Source of the DNA: RGUW01 sp040399325
GTDB lineage: Bacteria; Cyanobacteriota; Cyanobacteriia; PCC-6307; Cyanobiaceae
Length of the DNA stretch: 57,751 bases
Direction: 5' to 3'
Assembly (NCBI GenBank): GCA_040399325.1
Contig: JBBASJ010000006.1
Location: 1 to 57,751, forward strand
Shown here: positions 1 to 8,081 of the stretch, one piece after another
Layout of the letters: every line of letters starts with the position of its first letter
Numbering within the stretch: position 1 is the first letter of the stretch
The notes under the pieces: model-generated
The model's input: only the letters and a program-made list of their open reading frames with translations
Told to the model about the DNA's origin: nothing
Database searches by the model: none
Translations under genes and position numbers: made by a program

Positions 1-2123
1 CCCACGAGATCAACAAGGACATCTCCCTGTTGATGATCGAAGACGGCCAGTGGATCGAAGCCGGCACAGAAGTCGTCAAGGACATTTTCAGTCAGACCGC
101 CGGCATCGTCACGGTCACCCAGAAGAACGACATCCTGCGCGAGATCATCGTTCGCTCCGGTCAGCTCCACCTGGTTTCTGACAGCAAGACCCTGGCCAAG
201 TACGCCGACGGCAAGATGGTCAACCCCGGTGAGGAGATCGCCAAAGGTCTCAAGGCCGAGGCGATGGTCTTCGTCGAGGCCGTCGATACCCCTGAAGGCG
301 GAGCCCTGTTGCTGCGCCCGGTCGAGGAATACGCCATTCCCGACAGCGCTCACCTGCCCGAACTGGGCACCGTGAAACAGAGCGGTGGGCCGAGCCTTGG
401 ACTCAAGGCCACCCAGAGGCTGGCCTTCAAGGACGGCGAGCTGATCAAGAGTGTCGAGGGTGTCGAGCTGCTGCGCACCCAGCTGATTCTGGAAACCTTC
501 GACACCACCCCCCAGATGACCGTGGACGTGGAGGCGGTCCTCGACAAGCGTGCCAAGACGATCGAGCGTCTGCAGCTGGTGATCCTCGAGACCCTGCTGG
601 TGCGACGCGACACGCTTTCGGATGCGAGCCATGGCTCCACCCACACCGAGCTGCAGATCGACGATGGCGATGCGGTCAAGAGCGGTGATGTCATCGCCAC
701 CACCCAGATCCTCTGCAAGGAGGATGGGGTGGTGCAACTGCCCGATCAGGTCGAAGGGGAGCCGATCCGCCGTCTGATTGTCGAGCGTGCCGGTGACACC
801 CGCAGCCTCGATCTGGGTTCAGCCAAACCGGCGATCGGCGTGGGTCAGCGCGTGGTCGATGGCGATCTGCTGGCCCAGGGTGTCGAGGCGCCCTGCTGCG
901 GTCAGGTCGAAGCGATCGAGGGCAGCCAGGTCACGATCCGCCTCGGCCGTCCCTACATGGTCTCGCCTGACTCCGTGATGCACGTACGCGACGGCGAACT
1001 GGTGCAGCGCGGTGACGGACTGGCGCTGCTGGTGTTCGAGCGTCAGAAGACCGGCGACATCGTGCAGGGTCTGCCCCGTATTGAAGAGCTGCTTGAAGCC
1101 CGCCGTCCGCGTGATTCGGCGGTGCTCTGCCGCAAGAGCGGTGTGGTGCAGATCAAGCAGGGTGAAGACGACGATTCCCTCTCGGTCTCCGTGATCGAGG
1201 GCGATGACGTGATCACCGATTACCCGATCCTGCTGGGTCGCAACGTGATGGTGAGCGATGGCCAGCAGGTCAGCGCCGGTGAGTCCCTCACCGACGGTCC
1301 GATCAATCCGCACGAGCTGCTCGAGTGCTACTTCGAAGACCTGCGCGGTCGCCTTCCCACGCTTGAAGCAGCGATGGAGGCAATCTCCAAGCTGCAGTTC
1401 CGCATGGTGCAGGAGGTGCAGAACGTCTACAAGAGCCAGGGCGTGTCGATCGACGACAAGCACATCGAAGTGATCGTGCGTCAGATGACCAGCAAGGTGC
1501 GGGTCGAAGATGCCGGCGACACCACCCTGCTGCCGGGCGAGCTCATGGAGCTGCGCCAGGTGGAGCAGACCAATGCCGCCATGGCGATCACCGGGGGTGC
1601 TCCGGCTGAGTTCACCCCGGTGCTGCTCGGCATCACCAAGGCCTCGCTCAACACCGACAGCTTCATCTCGGCGGCCTCCTTCCAGGAGACCACCCGGGTG
1701 CTGACCGAGGCGGCGATCGAGGGCAAGAGCGACTGGCTGCGCGGTCTCAAGGAGAACGTGATCATCGGTCGTCTGATTCCGGCGGGGACCGGGTTCAGTG
1801 GCTTCGAAGAGGAGCTGCGCGCCGAGGCGGGCCCCCACCCCGACATCCTCGAGGAGGAGAACGCCGGTTATCGCCGCATGGCCAACCTGCGACCCGATTA
1901 CACCGTCGAGATGCCCGCACCCTCAGTGGCGGCCGCCGTTCTCGACGACCCTTCTGACGAGGATCTGGAGGCGACCCGCAGCCGTCATGGGATCGAAGCC
2001 AGTGCCAGTGGCGCGGCAGCCTTTGCCCGGCCCAGCCTCGATGAGGTGATGGAAGAGGAGCTGATCGCCGATCCTGATGCCCTCGAAGGGCTGCAGGAAG
2101 AGGGCCTGCTCAGCGATGACTGA
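1..2123 (+). CDS. rpoC2: RNA polymerase subunit beta' (C-terminal part of split beta'), 5' partial
   Basis: The reading frame is already open at base 3 and runs 706 codons to the stop at 2121-2123, so the N-terminal part lies outside the window. In cyanobacteria beta' is split into gamma (rpoC1) and beta' (rpoC2); this is the latter, carrying the large sandwich-barrel insertion, jaw and C-terminal clamp. The clearest signature is near the C-terminus, around bases 1630-1800, with the family block GITKASLNTDSFISAASFQ followed by TTRVLTEAAIEGKSDWLRGL and GRLIPAGTGF. An acidic tail follows. The next gene, hli, starts 22 bp downstream with no visible terminator, so read-through is likely. Identification is firm. 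Confidence 0.97.
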   Translation, partial: HEINKDISLLMIEDGQWIEAGTEVVKDIFSQTAGIVTVTQKNDILREIIVRSGQLHLVSDSKTLAKYADGKMVNPGEEIAKGLKAEAMVFVEAVDTPEGGALLLRPVEEYAIPDSAHLPELGTVKQSGGPSLGLKATQRLAFKDGELIKSVEGVELLRTQLILETFDTTPQMTVDVEAVLDKRAKTIERLQLVILETLLVRRDTLSDASHGSTHTELQIDDGDAVKSGDVIATTQILCKEDGVVQLPDQVEGEPIRRLIVERAGDTRSLDLGSAKPAIGVGQRVVDGDLLAQGVEAPCCGQVEAIEGSQVTIRLGRPYMVSPDSVMHVRDGELVQRGDGLALLVFERQKTGDIVQGLPRIEELLEARRPRDSAVLCRKSGVVQIKQGEDDDSLSVSVIEGDDVITDYPILLGRNVMVSDGQQVSAGESLTDGPINPHELLECYFEDLRGRLPTLEAAMEAISKLQFRMVQEVQNVYKSQGVSIDDKHIEVIVRQMTSKVRVEDAGDTTLLPGELMELRQVEQTNAAMAITGGAPAEFTPVLLGITKASLNTDSFISAASFQETTRVLTEAAIEGKSDWLRGLKENVIIGRLIPAGTGFSGFEEELRAEAGPHPDILEEENAGYRRMANLRPDYTVEMPAPSVAAAVLDDPSDEDLEATRSRHGIEASASGAAAFARPSLDEVMEEELIADPDALEGLQEEGLLSDD

Positions 2124-2145
2124 TCGGAGGCTTTAGCGTCCTTCC

Positions 2146-2322
2146 ATGACCAAGTCTCCCAGCGCCACAACCGAGCTGGGCACGCCGGTGCCGAAGCGCC
2201 GGCTGCCCCGCTATGGCTTCCACACCCACAACGAGCAGCTCAACGGCCGTCTCGCCATGTTGGGCTTCATTGCCCTGGTGGCCGTGGAAGTCAAACTGGG
2301 CCATGGCTTGCTGATCTGGTGA
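2146..2322 (+). CDS. hli: High-light-inducible protein (Hlip/SCP, single-helix LHC-like protein)
   Basis: ATG at 2146, 58 aa. The sequence contains the chlorophyll a/b-binding family helix with the generic motif ELNGRLAMLGF, here NEQLNGRLAMLGFIALV, preceded by a basic and aromatic stretch (RRLPRYGFH) typical of Hlips. Such proteins sit in the thylakoid membrane as dimers, bind chlorophyll and carotenoid, and protect photosystem II assembly intermediates during light stress. It is too short for many gene callers. It lies 22 bp after rpoC2, and its stop overlaps the GTG start of rlmN (GTGA), suggesting co-transcription and translational coupling. Confidence 0.93.
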   Translation: MTKSPSATTELGTPVPKRRLPRYGFHTHNEQLNGRLAMLGFIALVAVEVKLGHGLLIW

Positions 2323-3557
2323 TCGAGGCTGCTCCCCGGCCCTTGCTGGGTCTGGGCAAAACCGAGCTCGAGCAGTGGGCCGTGGCCCAGGGGCAGCCTG
2401 CCTTCAGGGGGCGCCAGCTCCACGACTGGCTCTACGGCAAAGGGGCCCGCAACCTTGACGCGGTCACCGTGCTGCCGAGCGCCTGGCGTCAGCAGCTGGC
2501 GGCCAGCCTGCCGCCCGGTCAACCCGATTGGGTGGGTCGCTCCCGCGAGCTGCACCGATCGGTTGCGGCCGATGGCACCACCAAGCTGCTGCTGGCCACC
2601 GCCGATGGTCTCAGCCTGGAGACCGTGGGCATTCCTGCCCGTGATCGACTCACGGTCTGTGTGAGTTCACAGGTGGGCTGCCCCATGGCCTGTCGCTTCT
2701 GCGCCACCGGCAAAGGTGGTCTGCAGCGTTCCCTGGCCGTCCACGAGATCGTGGACCAGGTGCTCAGCGTGCAGGAGGTCATGGAGGCACGCCCCAGCCA
2801 CGTGGTGTTCATGGGCATGGGCGAGCCCCTGCTCAACATCGACGCCGTGCTGAGCGCCATGGCCTGTCTGTGCACCGATCTGGGCATGGCTCAGCGGCAG
2901 ATCACGCTGAGCACCGTGGGGGTGCCCCGCACCTTGCCGCAGCTGGCCCAGCTGGCGCTCGAGCGGTTGGGTCGAGCCCAGTTCACCCTGGCGGTCAGCC
3001 TGCATGCACCTGACCAACGTCTGCGGGAGGAGCTGATTCCAACAGCCCACGCCTACCCGCTCGAGGCGTTGCTTGAGGATTGCCGCGAGTACGTGGCGAT
3101 CACCGGCCGGCGGGTCAGCTTTGAATACATCCTGCTGGGGGGTGTCAACGATCAGCCGCGCCACGCCGAGGCCCTTGCGCGGCTGCTGCGCGGTTTCCAG
3201 AGCCATGTGAATCTGATCGCCTACAACCCGATCGCCGAAGAGAGTTTCCAACGTCCCAGCCCTGCGGCGGTCGACGGCTTTCGTCGGATCCTCGAAGACC
3301 GCCACGTGGCCGTCAGTGTGCGCGCCAGCCGTGGTCTCGATGCCGATGCCGCCTGCGGCCAGCTCAGGCGGCGCCTGGCCGACGGCGCCATGGCTCAGGG
3401 TGGCACTGCTCAGGGGGTCACTGCTCAGGGGGTCACCAATCAGGTTGCATCCCGTGATGGGTCGAACGCTCCGCGACACCCCACCCCACTCCAGGGCACC
3501 AGGCGCAGCATCAACCCAAAGGCCGGCAACGACGACAGCGCCGTCACCACGAAGTAG
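2319..3557 (+). CDS. rlmN: 23S rRNA (adenine-2503-C2)-methyltransferase RlmN
   Basis: GTG start overlapping the hli stop; 412 aa. Radical SAM enzyme that methylates C2 of A2503 in 23S rRNA (and A37 of some tRNAs in the family). The [4Fe-4S] cluster motif CxxxCxxC is seen as CPMACRFCATG near residue 120, the SAM-binding GMGEPLLN block near 167, and the second catalytic cysteine in RASRGLDADAACGQL near 345. After this point family members normally end within about ten residues. Here about 60 more low-complexity residues follow (including AQGGTAQGVTAQGVT), and the last 118 bp overlap the convergent permease gene antisense. The tail is probably non-functional read-through. Confidence 0.94.
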   Translation: MIEAAPRPLLGLGKTELEQWAVAQGQPAFRGRQLHDWLYGKGARNLDAVTVLPSAWRQQLAASLPPGQPDWVGRSRELHRSVAADGTTKLLLATADGLSLETVGIPARDRLTVCVSSQVGCPMACRFCATGKGGLQRSLAVHEIVDQVLSVQEVMEARPSHVVFMGMGEPLLNIDAVLSAMACLCTDLGMAQRQITLSTVGVPRTLPQLAQLALERLGRAQFTLAVSLHAPDQRLREELIPTAHAYPLEALLEDCREYVAITGRRVSFEYILLGGVNDQPRHAEALARLLRGFQSHVNLIAYNPIAEESFQRPSPAAVDGFRRILEDRHVAVSVRASRGLDADAACGQLRRRLADGAMAQGGTAQGVTAQGVTNQVASRDGSNAPRHPTPLQGTRRSINPKAGNDDSAVTTK

Positions 3558-4717
3558 TCGCTCCAGCCGATCCGGGCCGCCAGCCATCCCGAGGGCAGGG
3601 CCAGCAGGGTGCGACTGATGGCGTAGATGCTCGACAGCAGCGCGTATTGGGTGGCCGAGAAGCGGGGGTTGCAGAGGCTCATCAGCAGGGCCACGAACCC
3701 GGCGCCCACCATGCCGTTGCCGAGGTTTTCGAGGCTCACGGCGGCCATCAGGGCGGGCAGCCCACCGCCGAAGCGGGCCAGGGCGGCATAGCCCAGATTG
3801 CCGGCAGCCCCGATCACGGCAAACACCCAGAGGCTGCGGTTGAGCCCCAGCCGGGCAAACAGCACCCCGCCCACCACCGTGCCGGCCATGGTGGCGGCGA
3901 TGGCCCAGCCACCATCGAGCAGGCCGATCTGGGCATCGCTGAAGCCCGCCTGTTTGAGAAAGGCGATGGAGAGGGCCGCCAGCAGTCCGTCGGGCCAGCG
4001 GTACAGCAACACCAGCAGCAACAGCCAGGGGGCGGTGCCGGCGCCGGTGCGCCGCAGAAACTCCCGCGCCGGCCCCACGATCGCCTGGCGCAGGCTGGTG
4101 GGCGGGTGCTCGAGCGGCGGTAGGCGCGGCGCCCGCAAGGTGAACGGCACCACCGCCAGCATCAGCAGCGCGCATCCGGCAAAGGCAGCCCCCCAGCCCA
4201 GGCTGCCGGCCAGCAGAAACCCCCCGGAGCTCACCAGCAACATGCCGGTGCGGTACCCCAGGTTGTGCACCGCGGCCCCCTGGCCCCGTTCGCTGTCGGG
4301 CAGCAGATCGGTGCGGTAGGCATCGACGACGATGTCCTGGGTGGCACTGGCGGCCGCCAGCACCAGGGCCAGCACCGTCGCCAGTTGCAGCATGCCGGGT
4401 CCCGGTGCCATGAGCCCTGCCACCAGGGCCAGCACCAGCAGAACGGCGACCAGGGCCAGTTGCAGCAGCAGCATCCAGCCACGCCGCCGGTCGGGCCAGC
4501 CCAGGGGCCAGCGGTCGAGCAGGGGGGCCCACAGCACCTTGAACCCGTAGGGCAGCGCCGCCAGCTGCGGGATCACGCCGATGAGCTCGAGCGACACCCC
4601 GCTGGCGCTGAGCCAGCCCTGCAGCAGCTTGCTGCCGATGTTGAGCGGGCTGCCACTGGCCACCCCTTCGGCCGCCACCGCCACCAGACGTTGACGGGTC
4701 GTGCCGGGGGCAGGCAT
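3440..4717 (-). CDS. MFS permease, AmpG (muropeptide transporter)-like
   Basis: 425 aa, ATG at 4717. A polytopic membrane protein with about twelve hydrophobic segments. The AmpG/PAT-family signature SATQDIVVDAYRTDLLP lies near residue 125, and the N-terminal GVASGSPLNIGSKLLQGWL resembles AmpG proteins, which import anhydro-muropeptides or related sugars. The substrate here is not shown by the sequence; family members in cyanobacteria may serve in peptidoglycan recycling, which is inference. Its 3' end overlaps rlmN tail-to-tail by 118 bp. It is divergent from the small membrane protein at 4784. Confidence 0.85.
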   Translation of the reverse strand: MPAPGTTRQRLVAVAAEGVASGSPLNIGSKLLQGWLSASGVSLELIGVIPQLAALPYGFKVLWAPLLDRWPLGWPDRRRGWMLLLQLALVAVLLVLALVAGLMAPGPGMLQLATVLALVLAAASATQDIVVDAYRTDLLPDSERGQGAAVHNLGYRTGMLLVSSGGFLLAGSLGWGAAFAGCALLMLAVVPFTLRAPRLPPLEHPPTSLRQAIVGPAREFLRRTGAGTAPWLLLLVLLYRWPDGLLAALSIAFLKQAGFSDAQIGLLDGGWAIAATMAGTVVGGVLFARLGLNRSLWVFAVIGAAGNLGYAALARFGGGLPALMAAVSLENLGNGMVGAGFVALLMSLCNPRFSATQYALLSSIYAISRTLLALPSGWLAARIGWSDYFVVTALSSLPAFGLMLRLVPWSGVGCRGAFDPSRDAT

Positions 4718-4783
4718 CGGCGCTGTGATGGAGTGGGCGCACCCTAGAGGCGATGATGCCCCCAGGCCGCTGCCCGTCCGACT

Positions 4784-4909
4784 GTGCAGTTCTTCCGTTC
4801 GACCCTTCTGCCGGCCGCCATCGTGCTGCTGTTTGCCCTGGCTCTGTTTGCGGTCAGTGCGCGCATCTGGCTGCCCGGCGACATGGCGGCGCCGGCTCCG
4901 CTGCAGTGA
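4784..4909 (+). CDS. Small single-pass membrane protein (41 aa), unknown function
   Basis: GTG start at 4784. The peptide begins MQFFRSTLLPAAIVLLFAL and continues with one hydrophobic segment of about 20 residues, then a short polar tail ending APAPLQ. An N-terminal basic residue before the hydrophobic segment fits an N-in or signal-anchor topology. It ends 10 bp before the HEAT-repeat gene and is probably co-transcribed with it. The function is not recognised. Support comes from clean boundaries, the membrane-helix composition and the tight spacing; conservation in relatives would settle it. Confidence 0.6.
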   Translation: MQFFRSTLLPAAIVLLFALALFAVSARIWLPGDMAAPAPLQ

Positions 4910-4919
4910 GGCCGCAGCC

Positions 4920-5735
4920 GTGACCGTTGCCGACGACGGCTCCTGGAAGCCCTACGACGAGAACGCCAGCCATGACCTGGTGCTCGACCCTGACGTGCTG
5001 GCTGCCGAACTGGCCCAGGAGCTGCTCGGCGACCCGCTCGACGAGATCGACAGCGACGGGAGTGCCGATGCTGATGCCGCGGCCGAATGCGACCTGGGTC
5101 TGACGCTGCTGGCCGGCGGTCACGACGAGCGTCTGCAGGGGCTGCGCATCTTCTGCGAGCACAGGGACCCGCGCGCGATTCCGCAGCTGTTGCCGCTGCT
5201 GCAGGCCGCCTGCCCGATCGAACGCATGAGCGCCGTGTATGCCCTCGGTCGCAACCCCCATCCGATGGCGGTTGAACCGTTGCTGGCCCTGCTGGCCGGC
5301 GACGCCAACGGCTATGTGCGCAAGGCGGTGGCCTGGAGCCTGGCCAACTTTGCCGATGCTCCCGTGCTCAATCCGCTGATCCGCGCCTTGCAGATGGATG
5401 TGGCGGCCGTGCGCCTCTGGGCGGCCACGTCCTTGGCCGATGTGGGCAGCACCGGGGCGGCCAAGGCCGATCCGGCGGCCGCCCAGCTGCTCCAGAGCCT
5501 GCGGATCGACAGCGAAGCGGCCGTGCGCAGCAACAGCGCCTGGGCCCTGGGGCGGCTCTACCCCGATCTGGTGGAGCCGCGGCAGCAGGTGGTGGTCCAG
5601 GCCCTGATCCAGACCCTGCTCGAGGATCGCGAAGCCAGCGTGCGCGATGAGGCTCGGCTTGCCCTCGAGCAGCTCGAGCAGCCGGAGGTGCTGGAGCGTC
5701 TTCAGACCCTGGTCGATGAAGGGTTGCTGAGCTGA
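4920..5735 (+). CDS. HEAT-repeat protein (PBS-lyase-like repeats)
   Basis: Taken from the GTG at 4920 (271 aa), because the frame upstream overlaps the small membrane protein. The first ~65 residues are acidic. From about residue 70 there are repeated helical pairs such as RAIPQLLPLL, YVRKAVAWSLANF, AVRLWAATSLADVG and SVRDEARLALEQLE, characteristic of the HEAT/PBS-lyase alpha-solenoid. Such repeats occur in phycobilin lyases (CpcE/F type) but also in many scaffold proteins. There is no linked phycobiliprotein rod gene, so lyase activity is not claimed. Probably a soluble protein-binding scaffold. Confidence 0.82.
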   Translation: MTVADDGSWKPYDENASHDLVLDPDVLAAELAQELLGDPLDEIDSDGSADADAAAECDLGLTLLAGGHDERLQGLRIFCEHRDPRAIPQLLPLLQAACPIERMSAVYALGRNPHPMAVEPLLALLAGDANGYVRKAVAWSLANFADAPVLNPLIRALQMDVAAVRLWAATSLADVGSTGAAKADPAAAQLLQSLRIDSEAAVRSNSAWALGRLYPDLVEPRQQVVVQALIQTLLEDREASVRDEARLALEQLEQPEVLERLQTLVDEGLLS

Positions 5736-5785
5736 GCCAACTGCCGCCCGGCGCCGCTAGCATCCGCCGACCCGCTGTTGCTTGC

Positions 5786-6040
5786 TTGGCTCAGCCGACG
5801 TCACGGCAGCTCAACCAGCAGACCATCCGCTTCCGGATCCGGCCCGATGGTCGGGTCGAGGAAACCGTGGAAGGTGTGCCCGGTGCGGCCTGCACGTCGT
5901 TGAGTGAGCACATCGAGTCGCGTGTCGGCTCGGTCCAGCGCCGCGTGCCCACGGCGGAGGCCTACCAGGCCGTCGATCAGGGCGTGCAGCAGCAGACCTC
6001 TGCTCATGACACAGCCAACGGCTGGATGTCCAAGTCCTGA
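5786..6040 (+). CDS. DUF2997 family protein
   Basis: 84 aa from a TTG start. The N-terminal core TIRFRIRPDGRVEETVEGV is the hallmark of DUF2997 (small proteins with a conserved RxDGxVxE strand and a CxS motif, here GAACTSLSEHIE). The C-terminal half is polar. DUF2997 genes are commonly next to Ycf35 (DUF1257) genes, and that is the case here: ycf35 starts 20 bp downstream. Biochemical function unknown. The TTG start is the only plausible initiator in frame just ahead of the conserved core. Confidence 0.8.
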   Translation: MAQPTSRQLNQQTIRFRIRPDGRVEETVEGVPGAACTSLSEHIESRVGSVQRRVPTAEAYQAVDQGVQQQTSAHDTANGWMSKS

Positions 6041-6060
6041 TCGAATTGCTCCTGGGTCCG

Positions 6061-6453
6061 ATGTCGCACTTCAGCACCATCAAAACCGAACTGCGTGACC
6101 GGGATGCCCTGGTGGCCGCCCTGGCTGCCCTGGGCCATCCCCCCCTCGATGGGCCCGGTCTGGTCCGCGGCTACCGCGGTCAGCAAGAGCAGGCTGAACT
6201 GGTTGTCAGCGCCCAGGATGGTCGTGGCGATCTCGGCTTTCGTTGGAATGCCGGCACCGGCGCCTATGAGCTGGTCGCCGATCTGGATCTGTGGCGACTG
6301 CCGGTTCCCCCGGAACGTTTTCTGGCCCAGGTCAACCAGCGCTATGCCCTCGAGGCCATCCTCGCGGCCAGCGTCGCCGAGGGGTTTCAGGTGGCCGAAC
6401 AGACCAATTGCGATGACGGTGCCATCGAGCTGGTGGTCACCCGCTGGGGTTGA
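6061..6453 (+). CDS. ycf35: Ycf35 (DUF1257) protein
   Basis: 130 aa beginning MSHFSTIKTEL, the usual Ycf35 N-terminus. An in-frame upstream start exists at 6046, but the ATG at 6061 matches the family. Ycf35 occurs in cyanobacteria and red-lineage plastids; the fold is small alpha/beta and no enzymatic function is established. The ferredoxin gene follows after 28 bp and DUF2997 precedes by 20 bp, so the three form a probable operon. The family is often found with AAA ATPases in other bacteria; none is present next to it here. Confidence 0.9.
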   Translation: MSHFSTIKTELRDRDALVAALAALGHPPLDGPGLVRGYRGQQEQAELVVSAQDGRGDLGFRWNAGTGAYELVADLDLWRLPVPPERFLAQVNQRYALEAILAASVAEGFQVAEQTNCDDGAIELVVTRWG

Positions 6454-6481
6454 GCCCAGCTCGCCCCGCTGCTGAGGCCTG

Positions 6482-6877
6482 ATGGTGGTGGATCCCGGTC
6501 TGGCGTTTTCGGCGGCGGTTGCCCCGGCCGAGGCAGTCGCCACGGGCCTGGAGCCGGTGCTGGGGGGTGCCCTGCGCCAGAAGGCTGTCTGGGTCGACGA
6601 AGCGGCCTGCATCGGCTGCCGTTACTGCGCCCATGTGGCACCCAACACCTTTGTGGTCGAGCCTGACCTGGGCCGATCACGCGCCATCCGCCAGGACGGC
6701 GACCGCGATGAACGCCTTCAGGAGGCCATGGACACCTGTCCGGTGGATTGCATCCACTGGGTTTCCTTTGAGGACCTGCCCGGGCTGGAGCGACGCCTTG
6801 CTGAGCAGGAGCTGCAGCCCCTCGGCCTTCCCAGCCCGGCGCGCACGCGCCGCACCCTGCCCCGCGCCGCCGCTTAG
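6482..6877 (+). CDS. [4Fe-4S] ferredoxin
   Basis: 131 aa, ATG at 6482. One cluster-binding domain is visible: CIGCRYCAHVAP near residue 41 (CxxCxxC) and CPVDCIHW near 81 (the CP motif supplying the fourth ligand). The second CxxC-type cysteine could serve a redox pair. The N-terminal 35 residues and a proline/arginine-rich C-terminus flank the domain. A likely electron carrier in the cytoplasm; its partner is unknown. Linkage to DUF2997 and Ycf35 suggests a shared redox process. The gene overlaps the convergent rsmG by 4 bp at their 3' ends. Confidence 0.9.
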   Translation: MVVDPGLAFSAAVAPAEAVATGLEPVLGGALRQKAVWVDEAACIGCRYCAHVAPNTFVVEPDLGRSRAIRQDGDRDERLQEAMDTCPVDCIHWVSFEDLPGLERRLAEQELQPLGLPSPARTRRTLPRAAA

Positions 6878-7599
6878 CCGCCCAGAGGCTGCTTGGCCGG
6901 GATCCCCACCGCACGCGGATACTGGCGCGGGCAGCCGGCCACAGGAACCACGTTCACGGCGTGGCGGCGGCCGCGGCCGGCCGGCAGATCCAGGGCCTCC
7001 ACGGCTTCGACCCTGGCGTTGAGGCTGCGGGTGGCCCGGTCCAGTTGCTCCCGGTCTGGGGCCGACCACTGGCCCCGATAGAGCAGGGCGTGCCCTGTCG
7101 GTTTGAGCAGGGGCACCAGGTATTCAGCCACCACCGGTGCCGGGGCCACGGCGCGGGCTAAGGCCCAGTCGAAACGGTGGCGCCAGGCCGGATCCTGCCC
7201 CAGTTTCTCGACCCGCTCGCTGCAGAACTCCACCCGTTGGGCCAACCCCAGGCTGGTGGCCATGGCCCGCACGGCCTCGATCTTGCGCTGCACCGAGTCC
7301 ACCAGGGTGAGCCGGGCCTCGGGAAGGGCGATGGCCAGGGCCAGGCCGGGGAAGCCGCCGCCGGTGCCCACATCGATCATGCGCACCGGTGGCGCGGCCT
7401 TGAGCAGCGACACCAGGGGCCAGAGGCTGTCAAAGACCTGGGCGATCCAGAAGTCATCGCCATCCACCAGCCGGGTCAGATTGAGGCGTGCGTTCCAGCT
7501 GCGCAGTTCGTTCTGCAGCTGCTGGAACTGACCCAGCTGCAGCTCTGAGGGCTGCCAGCCCAGCAGGCCCCACAACGCAGTGGGCTCATCAACGCTCAC
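6874..7599 (-). CDS. rsmG: 16S rRNA (guanine-527-N7)-methyltransferase RsmG (GidB)
   Basis: Taken from the GTG at 7599 (241 aa), giving MSVDEPTALWGLLGW; the frame is open further upstream but would run into the dnaJ-like promoter region. The SAM-binding motif MIDVGTGGGFPGLALAIA lies near residue 77, followed by LVDSVQRKIEAV and the RAVAPAPVVAEYLVP block near 140, all standard for RsmG. The enzyme methylates N7 of G527 in the 530 loop of 16S rRNA. Divergent from the J-domain gene, with about 50 bp between the starts. Confidence 0.93.
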   Translation of the reverse strand: MSVDEPTALWGLLGWQPSELQLGQFQQLQNELRSWNARLNLTRLVDGDDFWIAQVFDSLWPLVSLLKAAPPVRMIDVGTGGGFPGLALAIALPEARLTLVDSVQRKIEAVRAMATSLGLAQRVEFCSERVEKLGQDPAWRHRFDWALARAVAPAPVVAEYLVPLLKPTGHALLYRGQWSAPDREQLDRATRSLNARVEAVEALDLPAGRGRRHAVNVVPVAGCPRQYPRAVGIPAKQPLGG

Positions 7600-7649
7600 C
7601 CAGACCCGACAGCAGACGATCTCCCTAGGATCCCCCAAACCGTGGGGCC

Positions 7650-8081
7650 ATGTCTGCTCCGAGTCACTACCAGCGGCTGGGTGTGCGCCCCGATGCCAGT
7701 GCCGAGCGCCTGCGCCAGGCCTTTCGGCTGTTGAGCAAGCGCTATCACCCCGACACCACCGCGTTGCCGCAGCCCGAGGCCGAGGCCGCATTCAGGGAGC
7801 TTCAGGGGGCTTACAGCGTGCTCAGCGACCCGGATCAACGGCGCCGCTATGACGCGGAGCTTGCCCTGATCACCCCTGCGTCGGCCCCGGCTGCACCGCG
7901 CTCGGTGGTGCTGCCCCCGCAGCTGCAGCAGCAGCGCCGGCCGTTGTCGGGTGGTGAGTGGCTGGCACTGCTGCTGCTGGTGTCGGCGGTCCTGTTTTCG
8001 CTGCTGCTGGGCGTGGGTCTGGCCTGGATGCGGGGGGTCGATCTGGTCCAATGGCCCAGTTGGTGGCTGGAGGCGCGATGA
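7650..8081 (+). CDS. J-domain protein with C-terminal membrane segment
   Basis: 143 aa. Residues 1-65 form a J domain: HYQRLGVRPDAS, the catalytic HPD in SKRYHPDTT near residue 34, and the closing AYSVLSDPDQRRRYD. J domains stimulate the DnaK/Hsp70 ATPase. A hydrophobic helix (LALLLLVSAVLFSLLLGVGL) near residues 105-125 would anchor it in a membrane. There is no Gly/Phe-rich or zinc-finger region, so it is a type III J protein that probably recruits Hsp70 to the membrane. The stop overlaps the start of the DUF3143 gene (ATGA). Confidence 0.9.
   Translation: MSAPSHYQRLGVRPDASAERLRQAFRLLSKRYHPDTTALPQPEAEAAFRELQGAYSVLSDPDQRRRYDAELALITPASAPAAPRSVVLPPQLQQQRRPLSGGEWLALLLLVSAVLFSLLLGVGLAWMRGVDLVQWPSWWLEAR

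Noticed and set aside
2667..4742. 691-codon open frame antisense to rlmN and overlapping the permease in another frame
   Set aside because: No domain signature; both rlmN and the permease in this interval are clear.
4920..5735. HEAT-repeat protein as a phycobilin lyase subunit (CpcE/F type)
   Set aside because: The repeats are shared by many scaffolds and no lyase partner or rod phycobiliprotein gene is adjacent.
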